Of a DNA stretch of 41,003 nucleotides, positions 1 to 10,935 are shown piece after piece (position 1 is the stretch's first letter; each line of letters begins with the position of its first letter). This DNA comes from Coptodactyla brooksi (Eukaryota > Arthropoda > Insecta > Coleoptera > Scarabaeidae): the NCBI GenBank assembly GCA_033557675.1, contig JAWQRM010000020.1:1-41003 (forward strand). Direction: 5' to 3'. The position numbers and the translations under genes were made by a program. The notes below the pieces were generated by a model. The model was not told the DNA's origin. It ran no database searches and saw only the letters and a program-made list of their open reading frames with translations.

Positions 1-660
1 TTGGAAGAAGTGTATAGATGCGGAAGGGTGCTACTTTGAAGAATTCTGATGGTTTGTACTATTCTCATGAATATATATTTTTTTAAAAAATGAGTCCTAC
101 TAATTTCAGAACAGACCATGTATATGATTTTTCTATTAGATTGCGCGAAGATGTACTTGATTCATCTTTATTTGTGATGACATACCTATGTGTAGCATTG
201 TCTCTGAAGTTCGAGATGTCTTGGTTTTGTTTTAATTTCTCTCTTTTTTCTACTGCAGATTGATATCTTTTTATTTTCTTACGCTTAAACAAAACGTATA
301 TTTTAGATCACGAATTGAATCGTTATTGTACGTACTTCTAAATACAAAGTAGATAAAAGTATAGAAATTGAATGAAATATTACGGCAAAATTTGAACAAA
401 AAAAAATTTCTACATGCTACGATGTTTCAACTCCTTTGATTTCTCCGACTCTTTCCTTTACCTTTTCTAAGGTTTATCTATTTTGAGGAGCTAAAATTAA
501 ATTTTATATTATAAACAAGCATACCTAGAGCACAATTTATCGAAAAATAAATAGCACTAAAAATATGTTTATAATAAGGCCGAGTATATAGGACATAACA
601 AAACAACGTGGCATACTTACAAAATTCTGAAAAATACCCTTCTACTAACTTGTAACTTTA
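1..660. other. AT-rich stretch, no gene supported
   Basis: I see no supportable exon here. A lysine-rich open frame on the minus strand (83-292) has no ATG start and only a vague resemblance to the N-termini of hAT/ZMYM-like transposases, so it is not called as a gene. Confidence 0.5.
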
Positions 661-830
661 GGTAATTAATTACTTTAATCGAACGAGAGAAAATGATGCC
701 CTGCACTGATTCTCCGCGCTGACCAGGATTCGAACCTGCGACTTCTAGTTTCACGCCAGACGCCCTTACCACTCAGTTATGCAGCGGTCCTCCTGTTCTT
801 TGGGAAATCATTCTCTCGCGTGTACTCTCT
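661..830 (-). repeat. tRNA-like SINE head or tRNA pseudogene
   Basis: Read on the minus strand, this contains a perfect RNA polymerase III B box (GGTTCGAATCC, plus-strand 726-736) and an A-box-like TAACTGAGTGGT (768-779) at tRNA spacing. A five-pair anticodon stem (TCTGG/CTAGA) with a seven-base loop can be drawn, but the acceptor stem pairs only with an extra base and the T stem has a mismatch. The core is flanked by inverted segments (CGAGAGAAAATGAT near 683-696 and its imperfect complement near 808-820), and the left flank recurs at about 950. Together this points to a tRNA-derived SINE or decayed tRNA rather than a working tRNA gene. Confidence 0.55.
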
Positions 831-947
831 AGGCCAGTATAGCGCGTCACGTTTCCTGATATGGCATGAACAGTGTAAAATGGTACAAAGTTGTTATGCA
901 AGCGAATTTGATGCTATTCCTTGGACATTTTGTCCATATGTGAATTT

Positions 948-1012
948 TAAGTAATTAATTATTTTAATTGAACAAGAGAAAAATTGGCCGCCGAGCAGGA
1001 TTCGAAAACAAT
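948..1012. repeat. partial second copy of the SINE-like repeat
   Basis: The stretch starting GTAATTAATTATTTTAATTG repeats the left flank of the tRNA-like element at 662-690 and continues into a damaged B-box region (CAGGATTCGAAAAC). It looks like a truncated, diverged copy of the same repeat. Confidence 0.45.
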
Positions 1013-1362
1013 GGTCAGCACAATTGGAGTCCGCGTTCTGCGATAGTAAAAATCACAGTAACCGCTGCGATATATACAGTTAATCAGCGTCTGCCTATAA
1101 TGACATAAGGTAACGTAACGAAGCAAAAACGATTGATGTTATATAAGATTTTCGTTTCATCACCTACCTGCGATGATCGACCGAAACTGTACGCGAAAAT
1201 TTTCCTTCAATTGCTTTCAATTGAGTTACAGTATCGCTTTCCTTTTCCCAGATTACAAAGCGCCGTTTCTAAAGTGTCGTCGACACGTAAAATATTACTG
1301 TCATTCATTACAAACAATAGAGAGCAAATTATTTCAGAAAACGGAGATCTGCGGTCTCGTAG

Positions 1363-1448
1363 TCACTAAAACTAACAAACACCTCAACCGCAACACCATT
1401 TTTATACTCGTCGTACGTTTCGGTTGAGGTGTTTGTTAGTTTTAGTGA
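1363..1448. repeat. perfect 28-bp inverted repeat (hairpin)
   Basis: Bases 1363-1390 are the exact reverse complement of 1421-1448, separated by 30 bases. The stem begins TCACTAAAACTAAC and ends CCTCAACCG. No open frame or transposon end is recognised around it. It could be a fold-back element, a very small MITE, or a structured RNA. Confidence 0.8.
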
Positions 1449-4400
1449 ATAGAAAGCGTACTATGAGTTTAATTGTTAATTTTTACTTTTTTTTTGTAAT
1501 TCTTAATTAACCCGAGGATAGTCTGAAAGTGCGAACGCGGCAAACGTAATTAGCCCCGTTATACAGTTGAACTTAAAATTAATAAAGCTAAACGCCGGCG
1601 GAACGTTCGCGTATTCGGAATCTTTACAATGCGCGTCTAATCGCGAATTTAGCGTCAAATTTGCGAGATCAAACGCAGTTTTGGGAGATAATTTAACGAG
1701 CTATTCCGAAAATTTCATGCCAGTAAACGGCATGTGCGATCGCGCGTAAAGTAAAATTAAAGCTACGAAATTGCGAGATTTTACTGTAAAGTAAAACGTT
1801 TGTTGGCACTTCTCGAACTGGCTTCGTCCCGTACCGTAATACCGTTTCGGCTCGAGCTCGCGTGCCTCATATTATTAACGCCGGGCTCGTCGAAAAAACG
1901 AAGTAACCGAACGGCTAACGTATTCTCCGATATTATAATTTATAGGCAATAATCTGCGGATCTGTATACGCCGGGAGTTTTTCAACGCAGTTGTAATTTG
2001 GAGCAGAACATTTTTCTGCAACTAAATTTAGTCGCAGCGTAAACACAAAGCTTTGTGTAGGTACCGGAGACGTTTGCTGCCACCGCAGGATGTTTATGAG
2101 CATTCTATTAATAATTATAGATTTGGAGTTGTTAGTGTCATAATTTACGAGCGTACCTACTCGCGCGAAGACGGTATACGACATTTTTCGAATCCCCCCG
2201 CGCCCGGAAGCGATTCCCCCGGACTCGAGAGGTGCCGGACTCGATATTTTTGCCGCCGCGCGTTTTTCTTATTCTTTATAAATAAGTCGGGGACCGTTTG
2301 AAAATATCTACACCTACATTTTATCGCGCGTGTAAATTTAGATTTGCCATTGCAAAATACTTCATCTGCGTCAGAACCGGTTGTAGTCGAAGCGGATTGT
2401 GGCTTCTCTTCACTTGCGCAAACCGTACGGCTTTATTGTCATCTTTTGGCACGGATATCAGAGGAAGCCGTTCGTTCTCCTACCTTCCGTCGAAAATTTC
2501 GCGTAATTTAATTTACGGCAGCTATTTACGGCAAACTATTTTGCACTATCGAACCCGTTCGTCGATTAGCAATTTCGACTTTACGTATTAGTTACCGCGC
2601 CGTAGGACGTAAGGTAATCTATTATGTCATTACTTTGACGTTTCCACTTTAATAAGTGTGGACAAAGAGTCCGCCGTAAATCGATAAGTTTACGAGAACA
2701 CTCCGTATTCAAACGGGCACGTAAAACGCCCGACATTGTACGAGCGAGCTTCCTAGCCCGACGTTGCACGTATTTTCGAATGTATTTTAAAACAAAATAT
2801 ATTCGCCCGCACGTTTAGCCGTTTTATTAATAAAGCTTTAGGAGTATCATTGTTGTCATTGGATCGAAAACGTCTGCGAGACGATCGCTATTTATAAATT
2901 ACAATTTGACTTTCACATCTGGCTTTGATATATGAGAATACGACGACGTTTATTCAATGCTAAAAAGATAAGCTCCAATTGGAAACTTATTTAGACGCAC
3001 TGACCTTCGGAAGATCCGCACGACGACCCTTTCAACCCTTTCATCGGGATTTATTGTCATTTATTCTCTAGGGACATACGCTCAAACCGGTGATTTTTTT
3101 ATTTTTAACGAATAATGATAATTTTGATGCGTAAAGGTATACGGGATGTACGTTTAATGCGTCGCCACGCAATGCGCTTTTCGTTGAACTTTTGTTAGAA
3201 CTGCGCAGTTGTAAATATACATTTATCAGTTCCGTAAATACATAAGTAAGTTCAAATTTGTTATTTCACTTTGTGCTCGCTTCACACTATCTACATTAAG
3301 CAAAAAGGAACTCACGCTTCGTCGACAATGCGTTCCCGTTCGTATTGAAAATTATATTTTACGTTTTCTTCATTGCTTGCCGAATTCGTTCCATCCTTCT
3401 TTCTTCCTTCGCTTCTAAAATTTAAATATCCCCTCTATCTCTGTTTTTATTTTAAGGCCAATTCTTTAACGCTAATTTTTAACTTTGCACGCTTTTACAT
3501 TCTCTTTTCCTCTTCCGGCCGTTTTGTGTATAAACCACAATAGGAATTGCGCATTGTTGAAATGGCAACTTTGTACTTATTCTCGATTGTAATAACATTA
3601 ATGTTTTTAATTCTCGACAAACCGCATAGTTTATTAATTCTCTATTCTCCTATTCAGACGGAAGTTTCCAAACCAAAGCATCGCGTTTTAACTGATTTAC
3701 AGGCGAATATTCGAACCGCCACGGTCTTTTAACGTACGGAACGTAAACAAACGATCAAATTAATGGCGTGCAACGGTAGCAATTCATCGGTCGCTGTTGA
3801 TTCTATTTATTTGGATCGTTTATGAAACCGCTCGTATCAAACTGGCAATAAATCTTTAGCGGTCGTTAAATTGGGAAATTGTTTTTCAACATCAATTCGT
3901 ATATGTATCCGTTATGTGATTGTACCGTTTATAGCTCAAATGACGAAAGAATAATAGACGCGCGGTGAATAGACAATAAATAGCCGTCGTTGTTCTTTCT
4001 TTATTCATCAGGAAAACAGGCGAGTGATTAAAAAAAATATTTTAAATCATTTACTTCTCGAAATGATCCGGACGTACACAGAGAAATAAGAGAGAACACC
4101 GAAAGTTATGATGTTTTATTTTTAAATTTTAGGCACAAAACAAAAAAAAATCTACCGGGTTTATGTAGTTTTTTTTAACGTTCGCTATAAAATGTTATAA
4201 ATCGCTTTTTATGCGCTCTCGTCCTGTCGGCATCATTTATAACATTGTAAAGTTTACTTGCAATAACAAGAGTTATTAATTTCAACAGGCTGATGGCAAA
4301 ATAACGCAGCGTGCAAAATAACAGGACGTCCTAAAATGTATTTAATATTTAGTCGTTAATTATATTTATTTGCCAGAAGTTTATGTCACGCGTATAAAAC

Positions 4401-4553
4401 GATCTATCAATGAAACGATTCGAGTAGGTTACAAACCTTTGTATTGTAACTTTGTAAAAGGTGAGGAATTAAGCAGAAAAAAGACGCAATTAATGTAATA
4501 ATAGCTGATACAATGATAGCAACTCAAAAAGAGAAATTGAAAAACAAGTAATA
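1449..4553. other. intergenic, no gene or repeat recognised
   Basis: Only short open frames without homology, splice support or a plausible start are present. The composition is AT-rich with interspersed CpG. A MEF2-type sequence CTATTTATAA occurs at about 2888, which can be chance in DNA of this composition. Confidence 0.5.
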
Positions 4554-4845
4554 CAGATTGATTCGGGAGGAATATTGAAGGAAGCGGTAGTATGAACAAT
4601 GTTTACTAAAAAAGTTCATATAAACATATCTCCAATTTCCATTCGTTTTGGAGATACAAGCGCTTATGATGTTATGCATAAAATAAAAGTCGAAAAATGA
4701 TCAAATAATCTATTGACGTACTTTACTGATGCAAAAAACACGAATAATTTGCAACAGTTTAAATAAAATTTTCGAAAATCCGATCGTCGACTTCAATACA
4801 TTTTTCATTTCTCTTCACAATACGTTATACCTCCTCGGAGTACGT

Positions 4846-4873
4846 CTTCGTGCCCTCTTATGAGGGCACGAAG
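4846..4873. repeat. 12-bp perfect hairpin at transposase frame end
   Basis: CTTCGTGCCCTC (4846-4857) and GAGGGCACGAAG (4862-4873) are perfect complements around a TTAT loop. The transposase frame terminates inside it, so the palindrome probably arose by a local inverted duplication that helped kill the gene. Confidence 0.8.
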
Positions 4874-5274
4874 TTTAGTTTTTCTTTGTACACTTCGTTT
4901 TTCAAGCATCCCCACACACAAAAATCTAATGGGGTAAGGTCCGGCGACCTTGGTGCCCAATGAACATGACCGATGCGGTCGATCCATAGGTCGGAGAATG
5001 TTACGTTTAGGTAATTCGTTACGGGACGGGATAAATGTGCGGGGGCTTCGTCATGTTGAAGGACGATTCGGTAAGGCAACAGTCTAATAAACAGATTGTC
5101 GACGAGACTGCTCCGCACATTTACGGAGAAGCGATGTTGAAAATTTGTCTCCAAAATGGCATTTGCATTTTCGTGGGACCATCGTTGCGAGGTACGGGTG
5201 TTGTTGATGCCGTCACGCGTGAAAGCAGCTACATCAGTGAACAGTATGAATGGAATTAATCCACGAATAGCAAT
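4858..5274 (-). pseudogene. broken mariner-like transposase, catalytic core fragment
   Basis: This is the C-terminal catalytic half of an IS630/Tc1/mariner-superfamily transposase, which cuts and rejoins transposon ends. The 139-codon open stretch shows LFTDVAAF (first acidic residue), LQHDEAPAHL (second) and WAPRSPDLTPLDF (third region), followed by VWGCLKNEVY, in the family's order. An in-frame TAA at 5275-5277 interrupts the frame upstream, although recognisable frame continues beyond it. The N-terminal DNA-binding half is missing, and the frame stops early at a palindrome (4846-4873). It cannot encode a complete enzyme. Confidence 0.75.
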
Positions 5275-5431
5275 TTACCCATTGACAAAATTCCAATCGT
5301 CGAGCTTCGTCCCCAGCTTGAAAGTGTTGGACCCGCTGATCACGAAAAGGATACATGCCACGTTGATATAATGTTCGCCACACTTTTGTTTGTGGAACAC
5401 CGATACGTGTTGAAATTCTTCGTGAACTTAT

Positions 5432-5486
5432 TTTTGTTAGGTTATGTTATAGGTTATAGGTTACAGGTTTATAGGTTACATTACAG
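5432..5486 (+). repeat. short degenerate TAGGTTA-type tandem repeat
   Basis: Inside the transposon, short units of the form TATAGGTTA / TACAGGTTTA / TAGGTTACA recur. This is a simple degenerate microsatellite. Confidence 0.6.
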
Positions 5487-5779
5487 TAGACTGCAGTCTC
5501 ATTTTCTCTGAGATGCTTGCGCAGCGGAACTGTACGTGGCGACCTCAATCATCAATAAAGTGCTTCAATAAGTCATTTGTGTACTGAAGTCGATGGTGGG
5601 ATTTTCCAAAATGTAATTTAAACTGTTGTAAATTATTCGTGTGTTCTTGCATCAATAAACTACGTCAATTCTTTGTGCGCTCCTGGTCATTTTCTAAAAG
5701 TTTATATGAACTTTTTTAGTCAATATTGTTCATACTACCACCTCCTTCAATATACACCGTTCCCTCCTGAATCACCCTG

Positions 5780-7877
5780 CATAAAATTTGTACAACGTAA
5801 AAATAAAGATTCTAGACAGACACAAGTTTTTTTTCACTAGTTGTCTCGCATACGTATATACTTATTTATTTATTTCATTACGTTTGGGAAATATGTTTAT
5901 GTGAGATATAATGTATTATCATAATGTTATCTCAATTCCGTTTTGTCGCTTAGCAAATGCTCTAAAGTTTAGAAAGCCCATTTTGTACGCTAAGTGCTCC
6001 AAAGTGCCCTAACAATTTATTGGCAACTAATTCCCACAGAAGTTTGTGCAGAACTTGTCGAGGAAAGGCGTAGAAGGAAAGCTTATCGACTCTAACCGAG
6101 AATGTAATTTAAAAACGGTCCTTAAACAAATTAATACTGGCGATACTAAACAAATTATATAACTGTTTATTTAGAGTTTGAGGTTTATTTTACCAAAATC
6201 TTTATTAAATAATACCTTTACTTCAACCGATACTTCATTTCTATCTTTAACCTTTTTCTAGAAACTCGTAAAACTGTCGTAATTTAAAAAAAACAACTAT
6301 TTGCGGTCTTTTCTTGAAGCGTGAAACGGCGTTTGCAATAACAGCTTTTTGTGACTTTGTGGCGGCGGTGATATTTAACTAGTCGGCAAATTTTGAATTA
6401 AAACTATTAATTCTACTTTTCCGAAATATATAAATCGTTCGTTACGTTTACCGATGTAAAAATACTACGGAAAAAATGATATTATTATTGCACCTACCTG
6501 TAAAGTACGAAAATGTAGAGCAGGAACACCTCACGGGTAGACGTGCTTTTCACCTGGCAGGGTGAAGTACAAACTGAAGCTAGATTTTAGAGAGCTCCGC
6601 ATGGTACATCGAGACGTTCGCGTGCGCACGCAGTTTACAGTTTTGCTTTCGGTTTTCGGCACGCCTGAAATTTCAGCGAAAGTTACCGTCGATTGCCCCC
6701 GACCTCTTGCTCTTGCTGTTGTTTTATTTACGCGAGGTCCGACCTGCGTGGAAAACGCTCGAGAGTATTTTTAAAATAGCGATAATATCGTTCCGTACGC
6801 ACGTTTATGTTTTTTGGAAGAAGTGCAAACGCGCTGACGTTTTTAAATTGTTTTAAACGAAAGCGAAACGTTTTACACAAAAGGCGACACCCCGCATCGA
6901 ACAAAGAAAATATGTACGGCCCACGCATCGATAAGATTTATTAAGTAGAATGGCCGCCACCTGGCTTTGAATTATCACTTTTTTTTGGAATTTGGGTTTC
7001 GTACGTGGCACTTAATTACTTGTCGAAGAACTGACGGCATAAAGGAAATTCACGAGACATCGGGACCTGGACGAAATAATTCACAATGGTGAACAAAATT
7101 TATCAACAAATAGACAAATTAGTTTATTATAAGAAGACAACCCAATTTGTTAAAACAAAAATACAAGCAAGCGTTGAAGAATAAATTGAAAAAGTATTTT
7201 AATATCTCGATATTTCAAAATTTTCTGTCTCACATTCATTATTCGAAATTTAATAGACAATATATACAAAAAAATATTCAAGAAAAGATTTAAAACAAAA
7301 TGTACTCGGTTCTCATGCGTGACATAAATCCAAATTAATCAGCGATTAATCATTATATGTATGCAACAATGCTACTTTTTAGAACTCGATACTGAGTTAT
7401 TTATCTAAACCAAGCTTAAGAAGTTATATTTTAATTAAATTAACAATTGATGTTTTCGTGTACTAGCTTTTGTATTTAATTAAATCTTCGGTGTCTCTTT
7501 TAACGGATTTTGTAAACAAATTGCAATTATTTTGCAAGTTTCACATCAGTTTCGCATCTTTCGAGAGTAGTTTTTAAATGTATGAAAATTCCATAGAAAT
7601 TCGAAATTATTTAAAGACCAGGCAAGCGCTTGCAATCTTTTATTTGGTGATATTATGATTACGTCTAGAATATTAAACTCGAAGATGTACATCGTACATG
7701 ACTTTCTCTTACCTTGCCCCTGATTTAAATATAAAAAAAATTGTAAAAAAATTTTCCATTCGTACCTGCCATCTCTTTCTTAAAATGCGTAATAACGCCC
7801 AAACGGTGCGATTCAGAGCTGATGGATAATAATTAAAGTGGCCCTTAAATCTCATAAGGACTAAAAGAATGTAATAA
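5780..7877. other. intergenic, nothing recognised
   Basis: No conserved protein, splice-consistent exon or transposon terminus was found in either strand. The short frames present lack homology. Confidence 0.45.
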
Positions 7878-7945
7878 TATACAGGGTGTTCCATTTAAAA
7901 ATCTGAAGTTGGATAGTTTTTAGAATAAACCGAACACCCTGTATA
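7878..7945. repeat. 68-bp element made of two transposon ends
   Basis: TATACAGGGTGTTC (7878-7891) and GAACACCCTGTATA (7932-7945) are perfect 14-bp complements with 40 bases between. ACAGGGTGTTCCA also resembles the ends of a candidate element at 30923-31876. It is best explained as a transposon reduced to little more than its termini. Confidence 0.65.
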
Positions 7946-8313
7946 TTCGAAGACTATTTCAAATTGTGAAGAGTTCGGTGTCATGCAATCTTTATTTGAA
8001 ATATTTTTTCTAAGGAGAGCAACACCCGAGATTAAGAACGAAATACCCTCTTGCCCATTAGGACTGTACTTTTCTCAATTATGCGCATAACTCGAAAACT
8101 GTTGATTTTAAGCGTGTACTATCCTTATAGTTTTTTACTCACAGTTTTATGTAGATTACAAAAATATATTTTATTACAAAAAGTTGTAAAAAAATAGGTT
8201 AAGTACCTTAACCATATGTACAATTTTTACGAAATCCTTATTGTGATCAGATTATATAATAATTAGCTTGTATGTAAAGTATTAGTTTAACGTGGCATTC
8301 TAAAAACGATCCA

Positions 8314-8338
8314 CAGACGGACGGACGGACGGACAGAC
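8314..8338 (+). repeat. GACG tetranucleotide repeat
   Basis: CAGACGGACGGACGGACGG and following bases form a short GACG microsatellite with a final GGACAGACC. Such runs are often embedded in insect transposons, but none is identified here. Confidence 0.85.
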
Positions 8339-8635
8339 CAACCACCAAAAATAGCATAGATAGGCTACAAATAGTCTAATTCGTCAAGATCCGTCAAAAT
8401 CTTGACATCGATTTTTTGCGAATTCAACACTCTTAAGAAAAAGTAAAAATAAAATGTAGTTTGAAGTTCCGTTGAAGAAAAACAATTTCAACGAAACTTC
8501 AACTTCACCTTTTACAACTGAAGTTTCGTCTTGGATCGGCTCATCGTCACATTCATAATCTAATTGCTACTTTGCAGACTTTTATGCCTGTTTGTTTTTT
8601 ACGTGGTAGGTACTGTCGAGAGAAAGCGTCCACAG

Positions 8636-8760
8636 ATTTGTAACCTTTGACTTGGTAACAAGTTGGTATCACTGATTGCCACTTCACCAAAACAATAGTT
8701 TTTTAATTGCTTGACGCGTTTCGCCGGCATAAGAAAACGCCGGCATTGCATAAATAATAA
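8636..8760 (-). repeat. decayed copy of ribozyme-bearing repeat (copy A)
   Basis: On the minus strand, GCCGGC arms (8739-8744 and 8723-8728) form stem II, followed directly by GAAACGCGTC, the 3' half of a hammerhead core. The CTGATGA half is degraded. The downstream part, with TTTTGGTGAAGTGGCAA and TTGTTACCAAGTCAAA, matches the tails of the copies at 14.3, 22.0, 40.3 and 40.9 kb, which links them as one family. Confidence 0.5.
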
Positions 8761-8764
8761 TACA

Positions 8765-8900
8765 TTTTACAAAAAGTATGCTGGTATGCATGCTGGTATA
8801 CAGGCTGAGGCGATTATTCAGTCGGTAGAAGAAAATCCATTGGCGAGTGCGGATAATATTCGAAGAAATTTAGACTTCGATATTAGACGACACATACTCT
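8765..8900 (+). pseudogene. possible transposase helix-turn-helix fragment
   Basis: The frame reads QAEAIIQSVEENPLASADNI and continues with RRNLDFDI. Spacing of hydrophobic residues and the ENP-x(6)-IRRNL pattern recall the N-terminal helix-turn-helix of Tc1/mariner transposases. No start codon, catalytic residues or inverted ends are attached. I hold this weakly; it may be a chance open frame. Confidence 0.25.
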
Positions 8901-8969
8901 ACCCCAAATTGTTGACGTCTCCTTTTCTGTCGTGTTTTTACTCAGCACAGAATAAATTCTCTCGATAGC

Positions 8970-10106
8970 ACATCTAAGCCGGATGCTACTTCCTCAGCAT
9001 CAATCCACAGATCATTAAAAACAAAACAAACAAAAATTTTCAATTCTTTCCTATTTTATACTAAATAAATTTCTTTTTTTGTTATTGACTTTTTAAAACA
9101 TTGTTTTCTTTAGATCCTCATTAGTGCTGTAGAAAATAAACATATTTTTGAGAAATAATTCGGTTTCCTCATCTCAAAAAACGTCAAAACAAATCAAACC
9201 AAAACAAAGCATTTTATTATCATCGTAAATGTTTTTACTTTTGTTGACAATTGAATTCTTTATTTATCGCTTTTTTTAACTGCGTGAGGCGCCGTCGCTC
9301 ACTATACAGATTTGCCTCTACCTACTACGTCCTGGACGAAAATAAAATCGAGGAGAGTTAGCAAACTTTTAAGGGAGTCATTGTAAAAACAGCCTACCGG
9401 ATAACTAAAATAAAGGTCAATATGAAAATACAAACTATACTGCATACAAATAACATTGAAAAGAAGCTATCGATAAATATTGAAAATAATTCAAAAACAA
9501 GCCACTTGTTTCAACAAACGGTAAAGGAAAGAAAACACAATTTAACGAGGCACTAAAGACGAAAAGAAAAGAGTATTGTCAGCAGCGAATAAGATATTTC
9601 ATAATTTCTATGATTATGTAAAGGGCAAATACCTACTAATAAAAGAGGCTGTTTGAGGCATCCATGACATTGTGCACAAGAAATGATTCTTTAATATCAG
9701 TCTTAGCGTTCTAGACTTAACCACTTACCACTTAATAACGTAGGCCTATTCTGATGTTTTATGTCTTTAGGAAAAGATTATGTAAGTCGATGATCATATA
9801 AATAGCATGTGGCTAAGCGAAGTGTGTTAATAACAAAGACTAAAGACAAAGATTGAAAACAACTTAGAAAACGTTTACCGAGAAGGGGTAAACACTTTCG
9901 GGTAGGTATTTAACTGCTCTGCGAAGATTTGTGTAACGCTTCCTTTGTAATGTCTGAATGCTAAATCGAAAACCTGGCTGAATGGTCGTGTTACCTCGAC
10001 GAACGAATCGTTGAAGCCTATGTATATAAAGTTTTCGAAAGACGAAGGCTCTTCGGTTCGACGGAGAACAGGGATGAATAAAAACAAACTTGTTTTCATT
10101 ACTTGT
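8970..10106. other. intergenic / downstream of Tm1
   Basis: No coding exon is recognised. The minus-strand frame of about 106 codons at 9875-10195 lacks an ATG start and homology; its upper part most likely lies in the 3' untranslated region of Tm1 exon 9c. Confidence 0.4.
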
Positions 10107-10145
10107 TTTATTGAATTATTATCGACTAGGTCGATTATCTTTATT
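10107..10145 (-). terminator. candidate polyadenylation signals for exon 9c
   Basis: AATAAA occurs on the minus strand at 10140-10145 and again at 10107-10112, about 500 bases beyond the exon 9c stop. Either could serve the distal Tm1 transcript ends. Choice of site cannot be read from sequence alone. Confidence 0.35.
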
Positions 10146-10647
10146 TCGTAAAAATAAATTTGTAAAAGCAAATAACGGTGCAGATGTCGCAGCAAACTGA
10201 AGCAAAATGTAAAAAATACGAAGCGGTAATGTAGAGGGGTACAAAAGTCACGGTTCTTCCTTTAGTTTAAACGAAAGGAATGTTTTACAAATGTTTAATC
10301 CCTAGTCGCTGGAACGCAAGATCTATCGATTCTGAGAAATCCATTTTGAACACATATTGGGATTATATATTTTTGGAATTTCACTAGTAAACATTTTTTA
10401 TGTATGTATTGTTTTTTAATTTTCTGACGTCTATAGAATCGAGTAAAAATGTATCGTATTAATCGTATTTACACGTGCCCCCGTGAGCAATTGTATCAAC
10501 AAAAAATACGCAATTTATCGAATCACTTCACAATTTAAAATAGAAATTAAAGTTTAAAAGGACGCGGTCACGTCACGGCGCAATTTTCAAAATATATAAT
10601 CCCTTATAACGGGCAGTTTCTTTTTTAGCAATTCCCCGGTTTCTTTA

Positions 10648-10730
10648 TCAATATCCTGCCAAGTCGGCCATCGTTTGGTCCATTTCGTCTGCGATCGCCT
10701 TAAATTTTGATCTCTCTTGAATTAGCTCAT
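10648..10730 (-). CDS. Tm1: Tm1 alternative last exon 9c
   Basis: This encodes residues 258-284, ending in MADLAGY and a TGA stop. The acceptor CTATTTCAG precedes AT GAG CTA, completing the Asp codon begun by exon 8. The reading is (D)ELIQERSKFK then AIADEMDQTMADLAGY. C-terminal segments ending in GY are typical of muscle-type invertebrate tropomyosins, and this segment forms the head-to-tail overlap and contacts troponin T. It is the most distal of three alternative ends, about 2 kb beyond 9b. I infer a tissue-specific muscle end; the expressing tissue cannot be read here. Confidence 0.9.
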
Positions 10731-10935
10731 CTGAAATAGGACATTAGTCTTTTTAGTAATAGGCAATACGAGGAGGCTTTGTTTAGGTAAAGATTGTCAC
10801 ATATAAAGAATAATATTCATTAATTTCAATATATCATATTGAAAGTCATTTATTTGGTATTATTGATAGCGATGGAAAGAAAATATGTACGCTTTGTTGT
10901 CCACAAATTTTTTTTTCGTCTTGCAATAGATTTAA

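Larger units (their letters stand above)
4554..5779 (-). mobile_element. Tc1/mariner-superfamily element with long inverted ends
   Basis: The left end (CAGATTGATTCGGGAGGA, 4554 on) and the reverse complement of the right end (CAGGGTGATTCAGGAGGG, up to 5779) are related, and the similarity runs inward for roughly 240 bases on each side, for example the motif GGTAGTATGAACAAT and the block around ACACGAATAATTT. Between them lies a damaged transposase read on the minus strand. Total length is about 1.2 kb. No clean target duplication is visible. This is a dead copy of a DD-type transposon common in insect genomes. Confidence 0.75.

Noticed and set aside
83..292. Minus-strand lysine-rich open frame (FKRKKIKRYQSAVEKREKL...)
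   Set aside because: It has no ATG start, only a vague likeness to hAT/ZMYM-type N-termini, and no neighbouring transposase or inverted ends.
2888..2897. MEF2 consensus CTATTTATAA
   Set aside because: A ten-base A/T-rich match far from the gene is expected by chance in this composition.
9875..10195. 106-codon minus-strand frame downstream of exon 9c
   Set aside because: There is no ATG at its start and no recognisable domain; it probably overlaps the Tm1 3' untranslated region.
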